From NCBI RefSeq assembly GCF_932526225.1, contig NC_064043.1:1261501-1325500 (forward strand): a DNA stretch of 64,000 bases. The letters run 5' to 3'. A program made the translations under genes and the position numbers. Position 1 is the stretch's first letter. Every line of letters starts with the position of its first letter. This DNA comes from Nematostella vectensis. Lineage: Eukaryota; Cnidaria; Anthozoa; Actiniaria; Edwardsiidae. Shown here in pieces: positions 32,912 to 42,054 of this stretch. The notes under the pieces were generated by a model. It was given only the letters and a program-made list of their open reading frames with translations, had not been told where the DNA came from and made no database searches.

Positions 32912-33073
32912 TTTCACACATTCTTTTGTCTCAAGCAAGAAAATACCGCGGCGTTTGCGCTTATTGTTTGCTTGTTTAATTGATTACTGGTTCAGTTTCA
33001 CACATTCTTCTGTCTCAAGCAAGAAAATACCGCGGCGTTTGCGCTTTGCTTGTTTAATTGATTATTGGTTCAC
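32912..33073. repeat. 84-bp direct duplication
   Basis: TTTCACACATTCTT.TGTCTC...TTGATTA.TGGTTCA occurs at 32912 and again at 32996; the second copy lacks six bases. Confidence 0.8.
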
Positions 33074-34290
33074 TGGTTTAGGACTATTGTCCAACATTCG
33101 AATAGATGAGTTTTGGCGGTCTTTATAAATGTCTGGATATTTCTTGTAGCTTACACAAACAACCTGCCTTAAGCAACAACACGATCTACTTACCAAGAGA
33201 AAATACCTTCCAAGAAACATGCAATTGCAATTCATAATAACATTGTTCGTCATTCTGAAATCATCCACTGGCCAAAAACTGTAAGTGACCGCAACGTTGC
33301 GCTTATCATAAATAGGAAAAGAAGTGATCAACAGCGAACGCGTTTAGGATATATCCTGTAAAATTTTTCTAATTTGATTTGACACGTTTTGCAGTACCGC
33401 AAAGCTGATTCTACAACAAGAGAGCCTTGAAACATTAAAGAACAGTATCCTCTACGCCTCGCACTCAAATTCAGCAATTCAAAGCTAGCAAATGGAACTG
33501 CTCTTCTGTGTGGGCCCGTCCAATAAAGAAGAGAGACCCTCTGTATATGATCCGACGATTAGGTAATTACGACGTTGTATATAAGACGCGATGCTGTAAC
33601 GGCAGAAAATCTCGTAGCTGAAGCGACAATAGGAAAACGCTTGAAAATTAATATGTTTCCGTTGTCTCGTATATCTAATATCCTTTTTTTTCTTATATCC
33701 ACAGCTAACAGAGAGACAGCCTTCGTACACAGTATAAATGCCGCAGCCGTCACGTATTTCTTAACCAGGGACTGTAGGAGAGGTATATTTAGGAATTGCG
33801 CGTGTGTGCGACAGACGGGCCAAGCTGGAGAATGGCGGGGGTGCAACGACAATGTCAAGTTTGGTGAAGTGCTTTCCAAACATTTTCTAAACGCCCGCCA
33901 TGTGGACAAAAGCAAGGCCAGAGCGGTCATCCATTTGCACAACAAATGTGTGTGTTAACACCGCTGACCAAAAAAAGCCCGCCGTAGCCTGGTCTTCCTA
34001 AAGCCCTCACCGGACTACTGTCATCGCGACACGAAGAAAGGATCAACCGGTGTGCTAGGTCGAGTATGTAGCAGCGACAGCGCCAACTACTTAGAGTGCA
34101 ATGTTAATAAATGTTAATGATACCAACAGTCAATGTTTTTAAATTTTAATGATAACAACAGTCAATTGTAATTAAAAATACAAAATTAATTGAAAATATT
34201 TTAAGTATCAAATAAAACGCTAACGTAATGTAAATATCTCAAACTTGTGTATCTACCAAACCGTACAATTACTAAAAACTAAATCTCAGG
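33074..34290. other. stretch without recognisable genes
   Basis: Overlapping open frames of about 125 codons on both strands around 33560-33958 lack recognisable domains, good starts or splice partners. The segment 33960-34080 is somewhat GC-richer. I cannot support a gene here. Confidence 0.4.
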
Positions 34291-34299
34291 GTGGGGACT

Positions 34300-34553
34300 C
34301 TCCCTTAAAAAAATGTACATATGCATGTCGAGAAAATTAATTTTAACCTTGTGGTTAACCCCTAACCTGGGTGTGGTTTCTGTATGTTTTAACCCTAAGG
34401 GATAGCAGATAATTAATAAGAATTATCAGGTTTCTGAGTTTTATTAACCGGCTGATTGAAATTTGATTAAACAGAAAGCCTTACAGGCTGTGACAGGAAG
34501 TGTTCGGGGGTTGGGACGAGCATATGTACATTGTTTATATAGAGTTCTCCCCC
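34300..34553. repeat. inverted-repeat element (AATGTACATATGC ... GCATATGTACATT)
   Basis: A 13-bp perfect inverted pair lies at about 34313-34325 and 34519-34531, extended outward by weaker matches (GGGGACTCTCCC against GAGTTCTCCCCC). The ~190 bp between carries TTAACC words. It could be a small non-autonomous transposon; no target duplication is clear. Confidence 0.5.
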
Positions 34554-35020
34554 CGGCCTTTAACCTCAAATAATATTGTACACCAATGTAAAAAAAAAAA
34601 CGTTGTCATTGCAAATGACGAACGGAGAGTGGCAGACTAACAGAACTTGACTCTTTTCATATTTCTTTTATAGATTAAATGAAAATGTAAATAATAATGC
34701 AATTATTTTATGTATCATCTTTGTCCTTGCAAATATTGAAAACAATAAACAGCGACCGGTCTTAGAACTAACATTTTCCCTTTGTTATTCGTCATTAACA
34801 CCTGGCATTTTTTTAAGAAAAAGGTATTTTTTAAGAAAAAGTTGTATACAATAGATAAATCTGAAAAACAGCAAAAGCTTATTAAATATACAAAACACTC
34901 CTATTTACACCCTTTCTAAAAACTTTTTTACTTTGTCTGATCTGGATGCATGGAATTGTCGAAAATTTAAGTTCTGTCAGCGAAAAAAACCTGGGAGTGT
35001 AAGTGCATCCAAAGTGCAAC

Positions 35021-35213
35021 CCTAATAATAATAGGTGCGGCCTAAAATACAAGACAAGTGGATACGAAGTCTACGTACGAACGCCCTAATAATAATAGGT
35101 GCGTCCTAAAATACAAGACAAGTGCATACGAATTCTACGTACGAACGACCTTATAATAATAGGTGCGGCCTGAAATACAAGACAAGTGGATACTATGTCT
35201 ACGTATGATCGCA
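35021..35213. repeat. three tandem copies of a ~66-bp unit
   Basis: Units contain CCTAATAATAATAGGTGCGGCC, AATACAAGACAAGTG and TACGTACGAACG with small differences. Confidence 0.9.
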
Positions 35214-36030
35214 CATTAACTGTACAACTGTACAAGTGCCAATATCTTGGGCACACAAACATATCTGTTTTTCCAATTCTTGTTGCCCTTTATGACGTCC
35301 AGGTTTTGGTGGTCGAGAGGCTGAACCTCCTTTGCCTTCCCTGGCTACGCGCCTAAAGACCGACATGGTCTTTATTATACCTGGTATAAGTGCTAATGTG
35401 GCAGCAGTACAGGTATCGTAATTTCAGCAATTTCAGCACAATCTCATTGAACACGAGATTGTGCGGTATCTCGTGAATGACATGCGCGGGGCAATGCATT
35501 GATAGCCCTGTCGCGCGTTATCCAAATATGGACATGTGGTTGAATGAACATATTTTCAAGGGCACCTAACGACCATTTGCGGTCAAATATCTGTTCGGAA
35601 GCAAGGTCACCTACGGATTGAAATTTCTACTTTTTTCGAAATTTGTATTTCTAGATCACCTATGTTTCTCGGGAAGAGAGCTGGATCACATGTTTTTCGG
35701 AGTTGCTTTTGTTACCACCATCACCATTTTCGGGAGATTTTTACGTCCGACATGCTTTAAAAAAGGAACCCTAGTATTTTCGGGAGCGCGAGTATACAAG
35801 GGGCATTACCTAGAAATTTCGCTTAAGGATCTTAGAATCGCTAGGAGTTTCGGATGCCTCGGGATGAGTTACTAGATTTTTCGGATGGCTTTTATTTCGC
35901 CAAGCAAATCCGAACAGATAAAAAATATCTAGGAAAGCTCTATATTGTATAAGAATGACTTCAAACAAATAAAAACGGTATCTTAACTCATTTTAGGCCG
36001 GTTGTGAAATTTTCGTCGTTGGGTGCCCTT
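35214..36030. other. stretch without recognisable genes; one hairpin
   Basis: It holds a perfect 10-bp hairpin GCACAATCTC (35436-35445) / GAGATTGTGC (35455-35464). An open frame of 85 codons at 35618-35875 has no recognisable domain. Nothing else is supported. Confidence 0.45.
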
Positions 36031-36034
36031 GATA

Positions 36035-36912
36035 TTTTATCACCCAATTATTTGAGTGATATTTAGTAACAAGGATGAATGCGTGCCAATCCTCTCCTAT
36101 TAGAGGAATATATCCAAGCCTTTTGTCACCTTTGATACTTTTTGCTATTTTATCACCCAATTATTTGAGTGATATTTAGTAACAAGGATGCGTGCCAATC
36201 CTCTCCTATTAGAGGAATATATCCAAGACTTTTGTCACCTTTGATACTTTTTGCTATTTTATCACCCAATTATTTGAGTGATATTTAGTAACAAGGATGC
36301 GTGCCAATCCTCTCCTATTAGAGGAATATATCCAAGACTTTTGTCACCTTTGATACTTTTTGCTATTTTATCACCCAATTATTTGAGTGATATTTAGTAA
36401 CAAGGATGCGTGCCAATCCTCTCCTATTAGAGGAATATATCCAAGACGTTTGTCACCTTTGATACTTTTTGCTATTTTATCACCCAATTATTTGAGTGAT
36501 ATTTAGTAACAAGGATGCGTGCCAATCCTCTCCTATTAGAGGAATATATCCAAGACTTTTGTCACCTTTGATACTTTTTGCTATTTTATCAACCAATTAT
36601 TTGAGTGATATTTAGTAACAAGGATGCGTGCCAATCCTCTCCTATTAGAGGAATATATCCAAGCCTTTTGTCACCTTTGATACTTTTTGCTATTTTATCA
36701 ACCAATTATTTGAGTGATATTTAGTAACAAGGGTGAGGCGTGCCAATCCTCTCCTATTAGAGGAATATATCCAAGCCTTTTGTCACCTTTGATACTTTTT
36801 GCTATTTTATCAACCAATTATTTGAGTGATATTTAGTAACAAGGGTGAGGCGTGCCAATCCTCTCCTATTAGAGGAATATATCCAAGCCTTTTGTCACCT
36901 TTGATACTTTTT
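36035..36912. repeat. 109-bp tandem repeat, about 8 copies
   Basis: CCTCTCCTATTAGAGG recurs at 36091, 36200, 36309, 36418 and onward every 109 bp, with two longer units near the end (GGGTGAGGCG insertion). Each unit has the small hairpin CCTCT/AGAGG and a TTATCACCCAATTATTTG block. Copies are nearly identical. Confidence 0.95.
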
Positions 36913-36960
36913 TAATGTTGTTCATTTCCTTTGAAATGTGATGGTGTTGTTTTGTGAGTA

Positions 36961-37676
36961 CAGTGGAACCCTAGAGACTATATTTCAGTCAATCCTTCTC
37001 AGATAACTCACGTTGAGATTCGAATTGACTTCAAGTACATCAGAGACTATATTCAAGTCATTTCTACTCGCACATGACTCCATATCAATCAATCTTGTTT
37101 TGAAAAATCTGTATTTGAAGCTATTTCCGCTTCAATAAGTTTTTTTCGCTTTTTTGTCGCCTTCGAATTTTGTGTCTTCGAGTGGCTTCAAGTTTCGTGG
37201 AAACCATATATTTTAGTCACTTATATTCGAAAGGGACCTATCGACGGGGCGCCATATTGGTACCTCGTGTGGTACCTCGAGTCCGCCTTACCCCTCATCT
37301 CGTCTATTTTATTCTTTTTGTCGTGATAAGAATCAGGGCCGTTAAAAGGGGTTGAGCATTGGGGGAAGTGCCCCCCCCCCCCCTAAAAATACTTTTAGAT
37401 ATAAGGAAATGACCAGTATGGGCGTGGCTGTACCCCCAAAATTTCCCTAAAGTTGCTGCATTGTCCCTCCACACTACAATAGTTTGATGCCTCCTAAAGC
37501 TCTGAAAAATAAATACATGACGAACTCCTCGCTAACTCGAATTGGCTTCAAGTGCCCTACAGATTATACACTATATTTTAGTCATTGGTGTCGCGTATAA
37601 TTTGCACCTCCTGCAAACTCAAATAGGCTACAAGTTCCCTCAAGTACCTTGTCTACTTATAGCAGAGAGTTGACTG
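36961..37676. mobile_element. pogo/Tc1-like non-autonomous element with TA target duplication
   Basis: The left end is TA-CAGTGGAACCC and the right end is GAGTTGACTG-TA: CAGT...ACTG termini bracketed by TA on both sides, as in pogo/Tc1-mariner elements. The interior is non-coding and AT-rich, with several CTTCAAGT... words and a C run at 37370-37383. Terminal similarity beyond about 6 bp is weak, so the call is moderate. Confidence 0.5.
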
Positions 37677-37677
37677 T

Positions 37678-37950
37678 ATTGCTATTCACCACAGCATTAA
37701 AGGCAACGCTCGCGCCTATCTGAAGTCCCTTATCAACTGCAGTCGCTCTTCCTATAACCTCAGATCAAAAACCGCTAATCTTCTGGCAGTCCCAAAGACT
37801 AGATGCAAAACCATAGGAGACAGGGCGTTCGCACATGCCGGTCCAGAACTATGGAACAATTTTCCCATTATCATCAGGCGGATAAGAGGACTCACCCCTT
37901 TTAAACAAGCGCTCAAGACGTATCTGTTCCGCCTAGCCCATAATGTTTAA
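37678..37950 (+). pseudogene. 3' end of a non-LTR (LINE, CR1/L2-like) ORF2
   Basis: An open frame of 90 codons to TAA 37950 matches the conserved extreme C-terminus of LINE ORF2 proteins: ...YNLRSK, TRCKTIGDRAF, GPELWNNFP and FKQALKTYLF in order. Only the tail is present, a 5' truncation typical of target-primed reverse transcription. A T-rich 3' region with TAGCGCTTTAGAAT follows. It starts exactly where the pogo-like element's TA ends. Confidence 0.85.
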
Positions 37951-38058
37951 TATTTCATTTTTATGTAACTTTTTGTTTCCTTTTATTCTTTTTATTTAGC
38001 GCTTTAGAATATGTATCTATAGTTGGAAAGATGAGAACAGAGCCCTTATTGTTACTGA

Positions 38059-38658
38059 CTACTTAGTACCAAGCTCAATTCGATTACGTATAATCTGCTT
38101 ACCCTGCAAGCAGTGTAATTCTAATTCTTCACCTTCTTGTGACTCGTCTATGTTTGGATCTGGCTTAAATGAAGGCGCGGCCCTGTCCACACCAGTAAGC
38201 ATCGGCTGTAACTCGAATTCTTCACCTTTTTGTGACTCAGATATTTCGGGAGATTCGCTAAGTGCCTTCGTTGCGACATCCTCTCTTTGTGATTCGTCAA
38301 ATTCTCGGATTCTTTCAGAAGCTTGTCCTCCAGCTTCCGTCAGTATTTCTCGATCCACTGCCCTTGCAAGCTCCTCGAGAGTCAGAGGCGTTTCTTGAAG
38401 AGTGTTCAAAAATTCCAGGAAATTTGCGGATGGCTTCTTATCGCCTGCCGTGAAGTACTGTGATTTGGTGGCTGGAATTTCATAATAGGCCACTAATGCC
38501 TTGTAACCGTCGTCAAGATCAAGCAGCTCACATACATCATGAAAGTCGCAAGGTTTTTCGATGAGAGTACTGAGAGGGCAGGAATCTAAAATAAAATTCA
38601 ACATTTTATCCACACCATTCGCTGGTTTACGATGAAAAGGGCATTTGTACAGCCCCAC
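38059..38658 (-). CDS. 199-residue protein, possible exon or intronless gene (unknown)
   Basis: An open frame from ATG 38658. Residues 40-110 are predicted helical (HDVCELLDLDDGYKALV, later FLEFLNTLQ and LTLEELARAVDREI) and weakly recall a death-fold domain, in which a tryptophan-poor six-helix bundle ends with a similar LEELARAV helix. The second half is acidic, with two related repeats (SQKGEEFELQPML and SQEGEELELHCL). A paired internal repeat and a composition unlike the flanks support coding. I see no intron border that would place it in a larger gene. The function is unknown. Confidence 0.4.
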   Translation of the reverse strand: MGLYKCPFHRKPANGVDKMLNFILDSCPLSTLIEKPCDFHDVCELLDLDDGYKALVAYYEIPATKSQYFTAGDKKPSANFLEFLNTLQETPLTLEELARAVDREILTEAGGQASERIREFDESQREDVATKALSESPEISESQKGEEFELQPMLTGVDRAAPSFKPDPNIDESQEGEELELHCLQGKQIIRNRIELGTK

Positions 38659-38970
38659 GGAATTGGAAGGAGGAGGAGTAGCGAATATACTGTATCTCAG
38701 CGAGGTAGGGGTGGCAAGATTCTAAATCATATACTGTTGTACAGATACATACTTTTCAATGTTCCTTGCTTTCTTTTCTGCTTCGATTTCGGGCTATGGT
38801 TCGGCGCTTGTTTAGTTTCACCTTTATAAAGAAGAAGAAATTAAAAATTATATCCTAGATGATAGGTGATAGGTATAATATACAGCCATTGCAGTATAGG
38901 ACTGAATTACTAGCAAATTATTCGAAAACAAAACTAAAAAGAGCATGATGATAAAATAAAATACATTATA

Positions 38971-39304
38971 CAAGCCCGTACCCAGGATTTTTCTTGGGGG
39001 GGGGGGGGGGGGGTGCGGAATCCAAACAAATTGGCCTAATTTTTCCGGGGGGGAGGGGGGGTGTATTCTCTTATAAAAAATCTGACCATCCCCGAAAGAA
39101 GAAAGAGGGATGTTTTATGCCTTTGGAGTATCTCCACGGAACGTTTATTGACAGATTTGGCTACATATATACCAGAGTGATCTAGCTTATGGTTTATAGT
39201 TTAATCTACAAAAGAGTACGCCTTCTGTAGAACCAAAAGTGGACCTTCGGCTGTTGTGGGGGCATGCGTTCGCACCCCCTGCACCCCCTTGGGTACGGGC
39301 CTGT
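38971..39304. mobile_element. MITE with GCCCGTACCCA inverted ends and TTATA flanks
   Basis: The left end CAAGCCCGTACCCAGG and the right end GGGTACGGGCCTG are inverted copies. Both sides are flanked by TTATA, a 5-bp direct repeat that would fit a target duplication. The interior has long G tracts (18 G at 38996-39013) and no intact gene. This end sequence recurs in many marine invertebrate genomes (recollection, not searched). Confidence 0.65.
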
Positions 39305-39362
39305 TATATGGCTGAGTGGTTTGCAGTTTATAGGGGGTGCCGTCTGATATCAACATCAAAAT

Positions 39363-39957
39363 TATTAAACGTCCTTTTTGAAGACCAAATTGAACTCTAA
39401 GTGTGCGAGTCCTTTTTGGATACCAAACTAAAATCTAAGTGTGCGAGTCCTTTTGAAGACCAAATTGAGCTCTAAGTGTGCGAGTCCTTTTTGGAGACCA
39501 AATTAAAATCTAAGTGTGCGAGTCCTTTTGAAGACCAAATTGAGCTCTAAGTGTGCGAGTCCTTTTTGGATACCAAATTAAACTCTAAGTGTGCAAGTCC
39601 TTTTTTGGAGACCAAAATGAATTCTAAGTGTGCGAGTCCTTTTTGGATGATAACAAATCGAAGTGTGCAAGTCCTTTTTTGGATGATAACTAATCGAAGT
39701 GTGCAAGTCCTTTTTTGGATGATAACTAATCGAAGTGTGCAAGTCCTTTTTTGGATGATAACTAATCGAAGTGTGCAAGTCTTTTTTTGGATGATAACTA
39801 ATCGAAGTGTGCAAGTCCTTTTTTGGATGATAACAAATCGAAGTGTGCAAGTCCTTTTTTGGATGATAACAAATCAAAGTGTGCGTGTCCTTTTTTGGAT
39901 GATAACAAATCAAAGTGTGCAAGTCCTTTTTTGGATAACAAATTGAAGTGTACGAGG
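39363..39957. repeat. ~34-bp minisatellite (AAGTGTGCAAGTCCTTTTTTGGATGATAAC)
   Basis: About 17 copies. The left half uses the variant GAAGACCAAATTGAGCTCTAAGTGTGCGAG and the right half the variant with GGATGATAACTAATCG. Open frames on both strands (for example 39551-39946) are translations of the repeat. Confidence 0.93.
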
Positions 39958-41680
39958 CGGGTCCAGCAGGATAAGAAACCCAAATAGGAAAAATAGGAAA
40001 ATAGGAAAAACGGGAAGGCGCAAAATTTTCAGAATTTCAGAATTTTTGCATTTAAAATCTATTACAACAAAAAGCTTTTACTTATTTATTCATTCACAGA
40101 TTCATCGTGGTTCCCTTACGTAACATTTTTTCAACTTGACCCCTTTTCAATCAGGAACATCATTAAATCATAGCGAATATATCTATAGGAAGATTTTTAA
40201 GCAGATATTGGATGGTGAAAACTAAATAAACCCAACTTAAAAATTGGCGATGATATTTAAAGTTAAAGAGCAAAATGTTACAAAAAGGAACACCCTTTAG
40301 GTTTCAGCCAACAAAAATACAGAAAAACCGAAATCACGCTGTATCGTCGGGATATATCATCTATCTGGACTTTAGCATACCCCTCCTAGCTTCCTAACCT
40401 GCTTTGATTTGCGTAGAATTTTCGAGGCTTCAAGACCGTGCTCAGACCAATGGACTTTATGGGGACCCGTGCCAATCATAAGATTCAAATTTAACGCAGT
40501 TAAAGTCACCTCACAAAAAAGCGTAAAATCGATCGAATTCTTCCGCTTGAGGCCCCTCAACTCGTTGTACGCATAGAAGGATAGTTAAGTAAGATTCTCT
40601 CAAAATTTGGTTACATTTCACCTAAATATAAATGATTTATAAAGAAAATTCGAGCGAAATTGTCCTCAGAGGCGAATCCAAAAATACTCAAATTTTGGCA
40701 GTTTCTATCCGGCCCGAGAGATTTGAAATAAATACCCAATGAAGCGGTGGATCGTTTTGCTTATGCATGTATAAAAGAGATCAAATATTGGCGGGGAACA
40801 TATCCAAGAAGTAAAGCAAGAACTTAGAAGAAATTGCTTTTTTGATTTTTTTCCTGGACCCGCTGAAAATGCTTAAATGTTACAAAAAGGAACATTTTGG
40901 GGTGCTATAACCAGTGCAGGATAAAAAGTATTTTATTTAAAAAGATTTTTATTTCTATGCAATTCTAGGTTTGATAATGTTTTATAGGTTTGTTCATAGC
41001 AAAGAAATATATATGTGAGATCACAATAATATTTTATTGAAATATATGTCAGGTTACGAAAAGGAACGACCGCGAAAATCATGTCTCTTTTAGTGTAACA
41101 ATTATCAGAAAAATTAGGTTTATTTATGTTTAAAATCATGGTAAAACAACTAAAAACTGAAGCAGGGATAGACAACCATTCGATTCAGAGAGTAGTTGTT
41201 ACTATTTTCATTTTCTGTGTTTCAGTTTTTTGGTCAAATCTCCAAGGATAATAGGCACATTTTGAATTCTCCGCTATATTGCTTCGATATTTGCAGCTTC
41301 TTTGCAGCCTCTTGAAAGACGTATAACACAAGCAAGCCTAACAAGAATCATCAGATGCTATTCGTATTTGCTTTTCCTGAGTTTAATAGCTCTTTGAATT
41401 AAAATGACTGAGATATGACGATTCTTGGAGACTGGGTAAAATGCATCATTCGTGTGCTGTATCAAAATAAGGTTTTCGCTATTTCCTTGACTTTTGCAAT
41501 TTTTAGCAGCCTCTAGGAAAGCGGATAACTCAAACTGGCCTTAAAGGAATCATAATCTGCTATTCGTCTTTCCTCAAACTACACATGGATTGAAAGTGCT
41601 CAGAGATGGGTGTACTCATAGAAACATATTACAGCCTTACAGGGCAGCTTTATTAATAATGTCGCTTGCGGTTGCTGCTC
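39958..41680. other. AT-rich stretch with scattered GTTACAAAAAGGAAC words
   Basis: No gene is supported. The word GTTACAAAAAGGAAC occurs at about 40276 and 40878, and GTTACGAAAAGGAAC at about 41054; the same word is clustered at 45301-45545. Two related segments (41397-41470 and 32190-32260) share GATATGACGATTC.TGGAG. Confidence 0.45.
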
Positions 41681-41685
41681 ATAAC

Positions 41686-41915
41686 GTCTCTGTGTATACA
41701 TTTAAGTATGATAACGTCTCTGTGTATGCATTTAAGTATAATAACGCCTCTTTGTATACATTTAAGTATAATAACATCTCTGTGTATACATTTAAGTATA
41801 ATAACGTCTCTGTGTATAAATTTAAGTATAATAACGTATCTGTGTATACATTTAAGTATAATAACGCCCCTTTATATACATTTAAATATAATAATGTCTC
41901 TGTGTTCCGTATGAA
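41686..41915. repeat. 30-bp minisatellite (GTCTCTGTGTATACATTTAAGTATAATAAC)
   Basis: Nearly eight copies with few substitutions. Frames are open on both strands because the unit length is a multiple of three and stop-poor; they are not taken as genes. Confidence 0.93.
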
Positions 41916-42054
41916 CAAACAAGTCATTAACAACAATTTTAGTGAATCCTTCGAATCCTCTTGCGCAAACATTTTTAACAACTGAACTTACTACAAACGC
42001 GAAAATGGCTGAAAACGGCTGAAAATGCCTGGAGTGGTCATTAGATTGTTTCTA

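Noticed and set aside
33559-33958. Opposed 127-128-codon frames
   Set aside because: No domain, no splice partners, no start context; both strands open at once suggests chance.
31325-36912. CRISPR-like regular repeats
   Set aside because: The units are contiguous with no unique spacers, the DNA is eukaryotic, and no cas-like genes are near; these are minisatellites.
39551-39946. 131- and 114-codon frames in the 34-bp minisatellite
   Set aside because: Direct translations of tandem repeats with units near a multiple of three; no non-repeat sequence.
41590-41985. 131-codon frame with repeated YTFKYNN
   Set aside because: Product of the 30-bp minisatellite, open on both strands; no independent coding signal.
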